Assembly: GCA_028751875.1 (NCBI GenBank)
Contig: CM054154.1
Span: 55,825,679-55,889,678 of the forward strand
Length of the DNA stretch: 64,000 nucleotides
From: Rapana venosa
Taxonomy: Eukaryota > Mollusca > Gastropoda > Neogastropoda > Muricidae
Reading direction: 5' to 3'
Shown here in pieces: positions 1 through 11,600 of this stretch (its first letter is position 1; each line of letters begins with the position of its first letter). Under the pieces are notes generated by a model. The model saw only the letters and a program-made list of their open reading frames with translations. It did not search any database and was not told where the DNA came from. The position numbers were made by a program, and so were the translations under genes.

Positions 1-850
1 AGGGGCAGGACAGCCTGGTTACACTGTTGTGCTGTCATCAGGACAGCCTGGTTACACCGTTGTGCTGTCATCAGGACAGCCTGGTTACACCGTTGTGCTG
101 TCATCAGGACAGCCTGGCGGCTGGTTACACCATTGCGCTGTCATAAGGACAGCCTGGTGGCTGGTTACACCGTTGCGCTGTCATCAGGACAGCCTGGTTA
201 CACTGTTGTGCTGTCATCAGGACAGCCTGATTACACCGTTGTGCTGTCATCAGGACAGCCTGGTTACGCCGTTGTGCTGTCATCAGGACAGCCTGGTTAC
301 GCCGTTGTGCTGTCATCAGGACAGCCTGGTTACACCGTTGCGCTGTCATCAGGACAGCCTGGTGGCTGGTTACACCGTTGTGCTGTCATCAGGACAGCCT
401 GGTTACACCGTTGCGCTGTCATCAGGACAGCCTGGTTACACCGTTGTGCTGTCATCAGGACAGCCTGGTTACACCGTTGCGCTGTCATCAGGACAGCCTG
501 GTTACACCGTTGCGCTGTCATCAGGACAGCCTGGTTACACCGTTGCGCTGTCATCAGGACAGCCTGGTTACACCGTTGCGCTGTCATCAGGACAGCCTGG
601 TTACACCGTTGCGCTGTCATCAGGACAGCCTGGTTACACCGTTGCGCTGTCATCAGGACAGCCTGGTTACACCGTTGCGCTGTCATCAGGACAGCCTGGT
701 TACACCGTTGCGCTGTCATCAGGACAGCCTGGTTACACCGTTGCGCTGTCATCAGGACAGCCTGGTTACACCGTTGCGCTGTCATCAGGACAGCCTGGTT
801 GTTGTGCTGTCATCAGGACAGCCTGGTTACACCGTTGCGCTGTCATCTGC
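1..850. repeat. 33-bp minisatellite, about 25 copies, cut by window start
   Basis: The unit is ggacagcctggttacaccgt followed by tgcgctgtcatca. Because 33 is divisible by 3, several frames stay open on both strands (11-residue repeats such as CHQDSLVTPLR). Units vary mainly at T/C positions, and a few carry an extra ggtggct. It lies in the intron upstream of the first visible exon; I see no sign that it is coding. Confidence 0.95.
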
Positions 851-919
851 TGACCTGGCTTGGGCCTTGTTTGCGGGGACTTTTCCTCTGCAGCTTTTTC
901 ACAGCAGTGCCCGCCCACT

Positions 920-1130
920 CCACTCCCCACAAAAGTCCTTCGGATGAGACTATAAACTGAGGCCCCGTGTGCGAACACACGCAGAACATCTTGCGCACAT
1001 GTTAAAACCACTTCTGCTTTTTGGAAGAGTAAGCCATTGAGTGCAGGTGGGAACAAAATTTACATTGCGTACATATAGGGACTGGAGATATAAAAAAAAA
1101 GCACATGCTTATTCCATTATCTCCAAATAT
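920..1130 (+). repeat. SINE-like dispersed repeat A, partial (+)
   Basis: It contains ccttcggatgagactataaa, the central block, and the tail block with aagcacatgcttattccatt. The same blocks recur inverted at 30715-30945 and 41310-41545, as tail only at 23040-23160 (inverted) and 48840-48935 (direct), and as a short piece at 3400-3450. Confidence 0.75.
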
Positions 1131-1550
1131 GAGTAAATAAAAGAATAAATCAAAGATACAATAACAGTGATAGTAATAATAATAATGGGGATTGTTTTTC
1201 CTTCCTTAGGTGGTGGTTATTTTTGAGAAAAACCAGATACAATTATTTTTTTATCTTGAGATTTTTGCATTGTGAAAGTCTCATCCCCAAGAAATAGAGA
1301 GATAATTTGTTTATGAATTATAACTAAAAGCTTAGAAATACAAAACACTTGATCAGTGTGAGGTGCTCCTGTTCTCAAGTCTATCACAGTCCAGCATTTA
1401 CTTCCGCCTGTTGCCCTCTTTGGAAAGACTTGCATGCAAAGAAGGGAATAGGAACCAGTTCAAAGTGTGGGGACGTTCAGAGTATATCGTATGATTCACA
1501 GCATTACATAACGTCAGTTCCTGAAGTCATGTATCAACACCGCCTCCATC
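1130..1550 (+). other. Unique intronic sequence
   Basis: AT-rich sequence with no exon-like reading frame bounded by splice sites. I see nothing else in it. Confidence 0.5.
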
Positions 1551-1554
1551 TTCA

Positions 1555-2062
1555 TTGTCACCACCACCACATCATCACCACCACCATTGTCGTCATTACC
1601 ACCACCATCGCCGCCACCACCACCATTGTCACCACCATCACCATCATCACACCATCACCATCAGCACCACATTATCATCACCACCACCATTATCATCACC
1701 ACCACCATTATCATTATTATCACCACCACCATTATCATCACCACCACCATTATCATCACCACCACCATCAGCACCACCATTATTATCACCACCATTATCA
1801 TCACCATCACCATTATCATCACCACCACCATTATCATTATTATCACCACCACCATTATCATCACCACCACCATTATCATCACCACCACCATCACCATCAG
1901 CACCACCATTATTATCACACCACCACCATTATCATCACCACCACCATTATCATTATCATCACCCCCACCATCACCATCAGCACCACCATCACCATCAGCA
2001 CCACCATTATTATCACCACCACCATGGTCACCACTACCACCACCACCATCAGCACCGCACCG
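1555..2062. repeat. CAC/ATC trinucleotide-rich tract
   Basis: Imperfect caccaccattatcatcacc repeats. All frames are open and give His/Pro/Ile/Thr homopolymer-like peptides. It ends about 35 bases before the exon acceptor at 2096. Confidence 0.95.
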
Positions 2063-2096
2063 CTCACCTCTCTCTTTCCATGACACCCTGTCGCAG

Positions 2097-2298
2097 ACGC
2101 GTCGGCCAAAGCAGTGGACGCCGCCCCCCCCACCCCTGCAGGGAAGAAGGCCGGGGCGGGGGGGGAGGAGGAGGAGGAGAGGCGGGGGGGGAGGAGACCC
2201 CTGAGGGAACGATGGACATCGAGCTGGACATGGGCAAGCCAGAGATCATCCTGATCGAGGACCAGATGAACCTGCACACCAACGCCCTTGTTGTCGAT
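2097..2298 (+). CDS. VPS13: VPS13 exon 1 of window (acidic linker plus middle-region strand)
   Basis: The acceptor is tgtcgcag before 2097 and the donor gtacgt follows 2298; the exon ends on a codon boundary. The 3' two thirds read GTMDIELDMGKPEIILIED and NLHTNALVVD, typical VPS13 strand sequence. The 5' third contains three 8-base homopolymers (C at 2124-2131, G at 2158-2165 and 2184-2191). In the frame of the 3' part it reads as an unlikely Arg/Gly/Pro string. One frame over it reads ASAKAVDAAPPTPAGKKAG and then a Glu run, like a normal flexible linker. One missing base in a homopolymer would join the two. The upstream exon is outside the window. Confidence 0.8.
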
Positions 2299-2319
2299 GT
2301 ACGTACGTCAGTCCGTCCG

Positions 2320-3155
2320 TCTGTCGTCTTCTTCTTCTTCTTCTTCGCTCTCTGGTGTTCCCTCCCTCCTTTCTTTCTTTCTTCCCTTCTTTCTTTCCTT
2401 CTTTCTTTCTTCCCTCCTTTCTTCCTTTCTTTCTTCCTCCTTTCTTCCTTTCTTCCTTCCCTTCTTTCTTTCTTCCCTCCTTTCTTCCTTTCTTTCTTCC
2501 CTCCTTTCTTCCTTTCTTCCTTCCCTTCTTTCTTTCTTCCCTCCTTTCTTCCTTTCTTTCTTCCCTCCTTTCTTCCTTTCTTCCTTCCCTTCTTTCTTTC
2601 TTCCCGTCTTTCTTCCTTCCCTTCTTTCTTTCTTCCTTTCTTCCTTCCCATCTTTCTTTCTTCCCTCCTTTCTTCCTTTCTTCCTTCCCTCCTTTCTTTC
2701 TTTCTTCCTTCCCTTCTTTCTTTCTTCCCTCCTTTCTTCCTTTCTTCCTTCCCTCCTTTCTTCCTTTCTTCCTTCCCTCCTTTCTTCCTTCCCGTCTTTC
2801 TTTCTTCCTTCCCTTCTTTCTTTCTTCCCTCCTTTCTTCCTTTCTTCCTTCCCTTCTTTCTTTCTTCCCTCCTTTCTTCCTTTCTTCCTTCCCTTCTTTC
2901 TTTCTTCCCTCCTTTCTTCCTTTCTTCCTTCCTCCTTTCTTCCTTCCCGTCTTTCTTTCTTCCTTCCCTTCTTTCTTTCTTCCCTCCTTTCTTCCTTTCT
3001 TCCTTCCCTCCTTTCTTCCTTCCCGTCTTTCTTTCTTCCTTCCCTTCTTTCTTTCTTCCCTCCTTTCTTCCTTTCTTCCTTCCCTTCTTTCTTTCTTCCC
3101 TCCTTTCTTCCTTTCTTCCTTCCCTTCTTCCTTTCTTTCTTCCCTTCTTTCTTTA
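2320..3155. repeat. Polypyrimidine TTTC/TTCC tract, about 835 bp
   Basis: Nearly pure C/T on the + strand, built from ctttctttcttccctccttt and ttccttcccgtctttctttc blocks that recur in a higher-order pattern. It starts about 20 bases after the donor of the exon ending at 2298. Long mirror-like pyrimidine runs can form triplex DNA. Confidence 0.95.
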
Positions 3156-3328
3156 GTGTTGTGATAATGGTCAAAATAATGATGATATTGATGATGAAGG
3201 TGGTGGTAGTGGTAGTAGTAGTCATAATCAAATAGTAATAGCACTGATGATGATGATGATGATGGTGATGAACTTCTGTCAAATGGACATCTTTCTCTCT
3301 CTCTCTCTTTCATTGCTCTCTCCCTCTC

Positions 3329-3374
<46 letters not shown>

Positions 3375-3672
3375 ACACACACGCACACACACACACACAG
3401 ACCCACATTAAAATCTGTTCCACTTTTCAGAAGAGTAGACCATTGTGAGAGTGTGAGTGTGTGTGTGTGTGATGTTGATATATATCATATTATATGTCTC
3501 TGGTTATGATATGATAACAAATGATGTGGTTGTTCCTAGTACAACAAACAACAGAGGAGCAAGTGCCGGGTGCTGGAATTATCATCATCATTCATTATTA
3601 TTATTAATATCAGTGTTATCATCATTATTGTTATTCATATTATTATGATCATCATCATCATCATTATTGCAG
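3156..3672. repeat. Mixed simple repeats: GAT, CT, CA, ATT/ATC
   Basis: GATGATG near 3245, (CT)n at 3293-3360, (CA)n at 3361-3400, a fragment of dispersed repeat A near 3405-3450, a GT run near 3455, and ATT/ATC repeats up to the acceptor at 3672. Confidence 0.85.
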
Positions 3673-3789
3673 ATGATGCTGTCGTTCCGTATGCGGCAAA
3701 CGAGGGAGGAGCAGGTGCTGAGTGCTGGGATTTCCACGCTGCAGCTTTTCTCCTGTTCCTTCAACAACCGCCACAAACCCAACGCCAAG
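3673..3789 (+). CDS. VPS13: VPS13 exon 2 of window
   Basis: 39 codons, phase 0 at both ends. The acceptor is attattgcag and the donor gtgggt. The product contains MRQTREEQVLSAGISTLQL and FSCSFNNRHKPNAK, matching the VPS13 middle-region pattern of a polar helix followed by a strand that names accessory side chains of the lipid groove. The intron before it is almost wholly repeats (pyrimidine tract, GAT, CT/CA, ATT). The intron after it holds two dispersed repeats. Confidence 0.9.
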
Positions 3790-3804
3790 GTGGGTTGTAC
3801 TCTG

Positions 3805-3860
3805 TCTGTCTGTCAGTCAGTCAGTCAGTCAGTCAGTCAGTCAGTCGGTCGGTTGGTCAT
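3805..3860. repeat. TCAG tetranucleotide repeat
   Basis: A ctgtctgtcagtcagtcagt run starting about 15 bases after the donor at 3790. Confidence 0.9.
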
Positions 3861-3889
3861 CTGTGGGGGTCTGCCTCTTTTCCTTCAGC

Positions 3890-4200
3890 CTGGCACACAT
3901 TCGGCCCTGTGGGGTTGCCGGGGTCGGTTTGCATAAACAGCATCCCCACCTTTTAGAAATTCTGTGCTAGGAATTCCCTCTTTTCTATCCCTCTGCTTGT
4001 TTCTTTTCTTCCTGCTGCTTTCTTCTCGTCTATTTTCAGCCTTCTTGGTCCATTCTTCTGCCTTTTTCTCCCCCCAGGAAGACTTCAAAGACAACCATTC
4101 TCTCCCATGCCGAAGTTGGATGTGCTGGGCCTGACTTGTCAGTTGCTTAATTAAGGGCAGTGCAGTGCATTTTCGCTGCCGTAACGGACAACACTAGTTG
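3890..4200 (-). repeat. Dispersed repeat B, copy 1 (inverted)
   Basis: It matches the reverse complement of 25720-26075 and 50550-50835. Shared blocks include attctgtgctaggaattccc, catcccc and cctgacttgtca. No coding capacity is seen. SINE or MITE class is undetermined. Confidence 0.8.
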
Positions 4201-4269
4201 CTGTCTGGACATCTGACATGGAAGAAGAAGCAGCAGCAGCACTGCAGGTGTCTCCCTCCCTTCCTTCGC

Positions 4270-4600
4270 CAACAGCCTTCTTATGACACTTTTAAATCCA
4301 GTCTCAAGACATTTATTTCATACCTAAGATTTTCCTCTCCTGCTTCATCTCATAGCTTTTCCCTGCCTTCAACAGCCAAGATTCTATCGCCCTGCCAGGG
4401 TGTGTGACCTGTGTGTGTGTGTGTGTGTGTGTGCACGTGCATGCGTGTGTGCACATTTGGACTTAATGGAACTATTAGTTGTTACTGGTTGTATGACTGT
4501 GTGAGAATGAGTTGAGTGCAAGCGCTTTGATTTGTCTCTGCAAGATATACAGCGCTATATACATTCCATTTACTATTATTGTTATGATTGTTATGATGAT
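4270..4600 (-). repeat. Dispersed repeat C, copy 1 (inverted)
   Basis: It matches the reverse complement of 55265-55810 in two blocks: the part reading caacagccaagattctatcg, and the end with tgcaagatatacagcgctat. A third short copy of the end block is at 37555-37665. Confidence 0.75.
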
Positions 4601-4632
4601 TATTTGGTGTGTGGTGTGGTGTGGTGTTCCAG

Positions 4633-4785
4633 GTGCTGATGCCCTGCGACATCAGCTTCCACAGCCACGCCAAGAACAGCAAGAACCCCCACATGGACGT
4701 CAGCATCAGCGACATCGTCCTCAACATCTCCCCGGCAACCATCGCCACCATGGCCGCCGTCTCCGCCGGCCTCAGTCCCCAGAAT
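4633..4785 (+). CDS. VPS13: VPS13 exon 3 of window
   Basis: 51 codons, phase 0. The acceptor is gtgttccag and the donor a consensus gtaagt. The product begins VLMPCDISFHSHAK and continues DVSISDIVLNISPATIATM, the VPS13 pattern in which a strand is followed by 'I-S-D-I-x-L-x-I-S-P'. GC-rich coding usage contrasts with the flanking intron. A 50-bp minisatellite begins about 32 bases after the donor, so the 5' splice site sits at the very edge of a 3.4-kb array. The next exon is 15.6 kb away. Confidence 0.92.
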
Positions 4786-4817
4786 GTAAGTGACCTTGAC
4801 CTTAATTAATGCCTGTG

Positions 4818-7800
4818 GGGGGTGGAGGTGGTGTGTGTCATGTGTAGAGTAGTAATAGTAGAAGGAGGAGTGTGGAGGTGGTGTGTGTCATGTGTAGAGT
4901 AGTAATAGTAGAAGGAGGAGTGTGGAGGTGGTGTGTGTCATGTGTAGAGTAGTAATAGTAGGAGGAGGAGTGTGGAGGTGGTGTGTGTCATGTGTAGAGT
5001 AGTAATAGTAGGAGGAGGAGTGTGGAGGTGGTGTGTGTCATGTGTAGAGTAGTAATAGTAGGAGGAGGGGTGTGGAGGTGGTGTGTGTCATGTGTAGAGT
5101 AGTAATAGTAGCAGGAGGAGTGTGGAGGTGGTGTGTGTCATGTGTAGAGTAGTAATAGTAGAAGGAGGAGTGTGGAGGTGGTGTGTGTCATGTGTAGAGT
5201 AGTAATAGTAGGAGGAGGAGTGTGGAGGTGGTGTGTGTCATGTGTAGAGTAGTTAATAGTAGGAGGAGGAGAGTGGAGGTGGTGTGTGTCATGTGTAGAG
5301 TAGTAATAGTAGGAGGAGGAGTGTGGAGGTGGTGTGTGTCATGTGTAGAGTAGTAATAGTAGGAGGAGGGGTGTGGAGGTGGTGTGTGTCATGTGTAGAG
5401 TAGTAATAGTAGCAGGAGGAGTGTGGAGGTGGTGTGTGTCATGTGTAGAGTAGTAATAGTAGTAGGAGGAGAGTGGAGGTGGTGTGTGTCATGTGTAGAG
5501 TAGTAATAGTAGGAGGGGAGTGTGGAGGTGGTGTGTGTCATGTGTAGAGTAGTAATAGTAGGAGGAGGAGTGTGGAGGTGGTGTGTGTCATGTGTAGAGT
5601 AGTAATAGTAGGAGGAGGAGTGTGGAGGTGGTGTGTGTCATGTGTAAATAGTAATAGTAGGAGGAGGAGGAGTGTGGAGGTGGTGTGTGTCATGTGTAGA
5701 GTAGTAATAGTAGGAGGAGGAGTGTGGAGGTGGTGTGTGTCATGTGTAGAGTAGTAATAGTAGGAGGAGGAGTGTGGAGGTGGTGTGTGTCATGTGTAGA
5801 GTAGTAATAGTAGGAGGAGGGGTGTGGAGGTGGTGTGTGTCATGTGTAGAGTAGTAATAGTAGGAGGAGTGTGGAGGTGGTGTGTGTTTATGTGTAGAGT
5901 AGTAATAGTAGGAGGAGGGGTGTGGAGGTGGTGTGTGTCATGTGTAGAGTAGTAATAGTAGGAGGAGGAGGAGTGTGGAGGTGGTGTGTGTCATGTGTAG
6001 AGTAGTAATAGTAGGAGGAGGAGGAGTGTGGAGGTGGTGTGTGTCATGTGTAGAGTAGTAATAGTAGGAGGAGGGGTGTGGAGGTGGTGTGTGTCATGTG
6101 TAGAGTAGTAATAGTAGCAGGAGGAGTGTGGAGGTGGTGTGTGTCATGTGTAGAGTAGTAATAGTAGTAGGAGGAGGAGTGTGGAGGTGGTGTGTGTCAT
6201 GTGTAGAGTAGTAATAGTAGGAGGGGGAGTGTGGAGGTGGTGTGTGTCATGTGTAGAGTAGTAATAGTAGGAGGGGGGAGTGTGGAGGTGGTGTGTGTCA
6301 TGTGTAGAGTAGTAATAGTAGTAGGAGGAGTGTGGAGGTGGTGTGTGTCATGTGTAAGTAGTAATAGTAGGAGGAGGAGTGTGGAGGTGGTGTGTGTCAT
6401 GTGTAGAGTAGTAATAGTAGGAGGAGGAGTGTGGAGGTGGTGTGTGTCATGTGTAGAGTAGTAATAGTAGGAGGAGGAGAGTGGATGGGGTGTGTGTCAT
6501 GTGTAGAGTAGTAATAGTAGGTGGAGGAGTGTGGAGGTGGTGTGTGTCATGTGTAGAGTAGTATAGTAGGAGGAGGAGAGTGGAGGTGGTGTGTGTCATG
6601 TGTAGAGTAGTAATAGTAGGAGGAGGAGTGTGGAGGTGGTGTGTGTCATGTGTAGAGTAGTAATAGGAGGAGGAGGGGTGTGGAGGTGGTGTGTGTCATG
6701 TGTATGAGAGTTAATAGTAGGAGGGGGGAGTGTGGAGGTGGTGTGTGTCATGTGTAGAGTAGTAATAGTAGGAGGAGGAGTGTGGAGGTGGTGTGTGTCA
6801 TGTGTAGAGTAGTAATAGTAGGAGGAGGAGTGTGGAGGTGGTGTGTGTCATGTGTAAGTAGTATAATAGTAGGAGGAGTGTGGAGGTGGTGTGTGTCATG
6901 TGTAGAGTAGTTATAGTAGAGGAGGAGAGTGTGGAGGTGGTGTGTGTCATGTGTTAGAGTAGTAATAGTAGTAGGAGGAGTGTGGAGGTGGTGTGTGTCA
7001 TGTGTAGAGTAGTAATAGTAGGAGGAGGAGGAGTGTGGAGGTGGTGTGTGTCATGTGTAGAGTAGTAATAGTAGGAGGAGGAGTGTGGAGGTGGTGTGTG
7101 TCATGTGTAGAGTAGGAGGGGTGTGGAGGTGGTGTGTGTCATGTGTAGAGTAGTAATAGTAGGAGGAGGGTGTGGAGGTGGTGTGTGTCATGTGTAGAGT
7201 AGTAATAGTAGGAGGAGGGGTGTGGAGGTGGTGTGTGTCATGTGTAGAGTAGTAATAGTAGGAGGAGGAGAGTGGAGGTGGTGTGTGTCATGTGTAGAGT
7301 AGTAATAGTAGGAGGAGGAGGAGTGTGGAGGTGGTGTGTGTCATGTGTAGAGTAGTAATAGTAGCAGGAGGAGAGTGGAGGTGGTGTGTGTCATGTGTAG
7401 AGTAGTAATAGTAGGAGGAGGAGTGTGGAGGTGGTGTGTGTCATGTGTAGAGTAGTAATAGTAGCAGGAGGAGAGTGGAGGTGGTGTGTGTCATGTGTAG
7501 AGTAGTAATAGTAGGAGGAGGAGTGTGGAGGTGGTGTGTGTCATGTGTAGAGTAGTAATAGTAGGAGGAGGAGAGTGTGGAGGTGGTGTGTGTCATGTGT
7601 AGAGTAGTAATAGTAGGAGGAGGAGTGTGGAGGTGGTGTGTGTCATGTGTAGAGTAGTAATAGTAGTAGGAGGAGGTGTGGAGGTGGTGTGTGTCATGTG
7701 TAGAGTAGTAATAGTAGGGAGGAGGAGTGTGGAGGTGGTGTGTGTCATGTGTAGAGTAGTAATAGAGTATGGAGGAGGAGTGTGGAGGTGGTGTGTGTCA

Positions 7801-8185
7801 TGTGTAGGTAGAATAGTAGATGGAGGAGGGTGATGTGTGGAGTATGTGGTGGGGTGTGGGTCATGTGTGTAGAGTAGTAATAGTAGGAGGAGGAGTGTGG
7901 AGGTGGTGTGTGTCATGTGTAGAGTAGTAATAGTAGGAGGAGGAGAGTGGGAGGTGGTGTGTGTCATGTGTAGGAGTAGTAATAGTAGGAGGAGGAGAGT
8001 GTGGAGGTGGTGTGTGTCATGTGTAGAGTAGTAATAGTAGGAGGAGGAGGTGGAGGTGTGTGGGTTTGTCAGTGTAGAGTAGTAATAGTAGGAGGAGGGT
8101 GTGGAGGTGGTGTGTGTCATGTGTAGAGTAGTAATAGTAGGAGGAGGAGGAGTGTGGAGGTGGTGTGTGTCATGTGTAGAGTAGG
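4818..8185. repeat. 50-bp minisatellite, about 65 copies
   Basis: The unit is gtggaggtggtgtgtgtcat, then gtgtagagtagtaatagtag and a GA-rich tail. It starts about 32 bases after the donor of exon 3. Variation is mostly in the GGA tail, with more ragged units near 6700-6960 and 7790-8090. Confidence 0.97.
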
Positions 8186-8270
8186 TGGAGGAGGACAGAA
8201 GGAAGGGGGGGAGGACAGAAGGAAGGGGAGGAGGACAGAAGGAAGGGGGGGAGGACATAAGGGGAGGATG
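8186..8270. repeat. Short purine repeat, 4 copies
   Basis: gaggacagaaggaagg units of about 23 bases at the 3' edge of the 50-bp array. Confidence 0.85.
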
Positions 8271-8479
8271 TCTCGTCTGACAGACAACTGCCCAGTGTGG
8301 GAGTTCCTCCTCCCTTCTGATCTGGGCAACACATCATCAACTGTCGCTCTGTTGGTGGTGATGGTGGTGGTGCTGTTGTTGTTGTTGTTGTAGGGTTTTC
8401 TGAATACCATTGTGTTCACACCAGTACAGGACTTACCTATATTCTGGTGTGTGGAGACATTGTGTTAGTTTGTTGTGAG

Positions 8480-8526
<47 letters not shown>

Positions 8527-8685
8527 CGAGAGAGCATAGACATGTAAGGGAGGGAGCGTGTTAGCAAAGTATTTATAGTGATTGTATTTGTCTCAGAGAA
8601 AGAAAAGGTGTACATAAAAGAGAGAGAGCAAGTGTGTTAACAAAGAGAGAGAGAATTTTAGCAAAATGTTTGTATTGATTGCATT
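8271..8685 (+). other. Intronic sequence with short GTT and GA runs
   Basis: A GTTGTT run near 8375-8392 and a (GA)n run near 8490-8530; the rest is unique. There is no exon candidate. Confidence 0.5.
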
Positions 8686-11600
8686 TATCAGAGAGAGAAA
8701 ACAAAAAAGTGTGTGTTACAGCATTTGTCAGAGAGAGAGAGATAACGAACAAGTGTGTATTTACAGCATTTATCATAGAGAGAGATAATGAACAAGTGTG
8801 TATTTACAGCATTTATCAGAGAGATAACAAACAAGTGTGTATTTACAGCATTTATCAGAGAGATAACGAACAAGTGTGTATTTACAGCATTTATCAGAGA
8901 GATAACGAACAAGTGTGTATTTACAGCATTTATCAGAGAGATAACAAACAAGTGTGTATTTACAGCATTTATCATAGAGAGAGATAACGAACAAGTGTGT
9001 ATTTACAGCATTTATCAGAGAGATAACGAACAAGTGTGTATTTACAGCATTTATCATAGAGAGAGATAATGAACAAGTGTGTATTTACAGCATTTATCAG
9101 AGAGATAACAAACAAGTGTGTATTTACAGCATTTATCAGAGAGATAAAGAACAAGTGTGTATTTACAGCATTTATCATAGAGATAACAAACAAGTGTGTA
9201 TTTACAGCATTTATCATAGAGAGAGATAATGAACAAGTGTGTATTTACAGCATTTATCATAGAGAGAGATAATGAACAAGTGTGTATTTACAGCATTTAT
9301 CATAGAGAGAGATAACGAACAAGTGTGTATTTACAGCATTTATCAGAGAGATAACGAACAAGTGTGTATTTACAGCATTTATCATAGAGAGAGATAAAGA
9401 ACAAGTGTGTATTTACAGCATTTATCATAGAGAGAGATAACGAACAAGTGTGTATTTACAGCATTTATCATAGAGAGAGATAAAGAACAAGTGTGTATTT
9501 ACAGCATTTATCATAGAGAGAGATAACGAACAAGTGTGTATTTACAGCATTTATCATAGAGAGAGATAACGAACAAGTGTGTATTTACAGCATTTATCAG
9601 AGAGATAAGGAACAAGTGTGTATTTACAGCATTTATCAGAGAGATAACAAACAAGTGTGTATTTACAGCATTTATCATAGAGATAACAAACAAGTGTGTA
9701 TTTACAGCATTTATCAGAGAGATAAAGAACAAGTGTGTATTTACAGCATTTATCATAGAGATAACAAACAAGTGTGTATTTACAGCATTTATCATAGAGA
9801 GAGATAATGAACAAGTGTGTATTTACAGCATTTATCATAGAGAGAGATAATAAACAAGTGTGTATTTACAGCATTTATCAGAGAGATAATGAACAAGTGT
9901 GTATTTACAGCATTTATCATAGAGATAAAGAACAAGTGTGTATTTACAGCATTTATCATAGAGAGAGATAACGAACAAGTGTGTATTTACAGCATTTATC
10001 ATAGAGATAATGAACAAGTGTGTATTTACAGCATTTATCAGAGAGATAAAGAACAAGTGTGTATTTACAGCATTTATCATAGAGAGAGATAAAGAACAAG
10101 TGTGTATTTACAGCATTTATCATAGAGAGAGATAACGAACAAGTGTGTATTTACAGCATTTATCAGAGAGATAAAGAACAAGTGTGTATTTACAGCATTT
10201 ATCATAGAGAGAGATAATGAACAAGTGTGTATTTACAGCATTTATCAGAGAGATAAAGAACAAGTGTGTATTTATAGCATTTATCATAGAGAGATAACGA
10301 ACAAGTGTGTATTTACAGCATTTATCACAGAGATAAAGAACAAGTGTGTATTTACAGCATTTATCATAGAGATAACAAACAAGTGTGTATTTACAGCATT
10401 TATCATAGAGATAATGAACAAGTGTGTATTTACAGCATTTATCAGAGAGATAAAGAACAAGTGTGTATTTACAGCATTTATCATAGAGAGAGATAAAGAA
10501 CAAGTGTGTATTTACAGCATTTATCATAGAGAGAGATAACGAACAAGTGTGTATTTACAGCATTTATCAGAGAGATAAAGAACAAGTGTGTATTTACAGC
10601 ATTTATCATAGAGAGAGATAAGGAACAAGTGTGTATTTACAGCATTTATCAGAGAGATAAAGAACAAGTGTGTATTTATAGCATTTATCATAGAGAGATA
10701 ACGAACAAGTGTGTATTTACAGCATTTATCACAGAGATAAAGAACAAGTGTGTATTTACAGCATTTATCATAGAGATAACGAACAAGTGTGTATTTACAG
10801 CATTTATCATAGAGATAATGAACAAGTGTGTATTTACAGCATTTATCAGAGAGATAAAGAACAAGTGTGTATTTACAGCATTTATCATAGAGAGAGATAA
10901 AGAACAAGTGTGTATTTACAGCATTTATCATAGAGAGAGATAACGAACAAGTGTGTATTTACAGCATTTATCAGAGAGATAAAGAACAAGTGTGTATTTA
11001 CAGCATTTATCATAGAGAGAGATAATGAACAAGTGTGTATTTACAGCATTTATCAGAGAGATAAAGAACAAGTGTGTATTTATAGCATTTATCATAGAGA
11101 GATAACGAACAAGTGTGTATTTACAGCATTTATCACAGAGATAAAGAACAAGTGTGTATTTACAGCATTTATCAGAGAGAGAGATAACGAACAAGTGTGT
11201 ATTTACAGCATTTATCATAGAGATAACGAACAAGTGTGTATTTACAGCATTTATCATAGAGAGAGATAACGAACAAGTGTGTATTTACAGCATTTATCAT
11301 AGAGATAACGAACAAGTGTGTATTTACAGCATTTATCATAGAGATAACAAACAAGTGTGTATTTACAGCATTTATCATAGAGATAACAAACAAGTGTGTA
11401 TTTACAGCATTTATCAGAGAGAGAGATAACGAACAAGTGTGTATTTACAGCATTTATCAGAGAGATAAAGAACAAGTGTGTATTTACAGCATTTATCATA
11501 GAGAGAGATAAAGAACAAGTGTGTATTTACAGCATTTATCATAGAGAGAGATAATGAACAAGTGTGTATTTACAGCATTTATCATAGAGAGATAAAGAAC

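Noticed and set aside
29..960. Long open frames with 11-residue repeats on both strands
   Set aside because: They follow from a 33-bp unit without stops; open on both strands and in several frames, with no splice or start context.
1349..2086. His-rich and Met/Val-rich open frames
   Set aside because: Translation of CAC/ATC simple repeat in all frames; not a protein.
2246..3313. Lys/Arg/Glu-rich and Ser/Phe/Pro-rich frames
   Set aside because: Both strands of a TTTC/TTCC tract.
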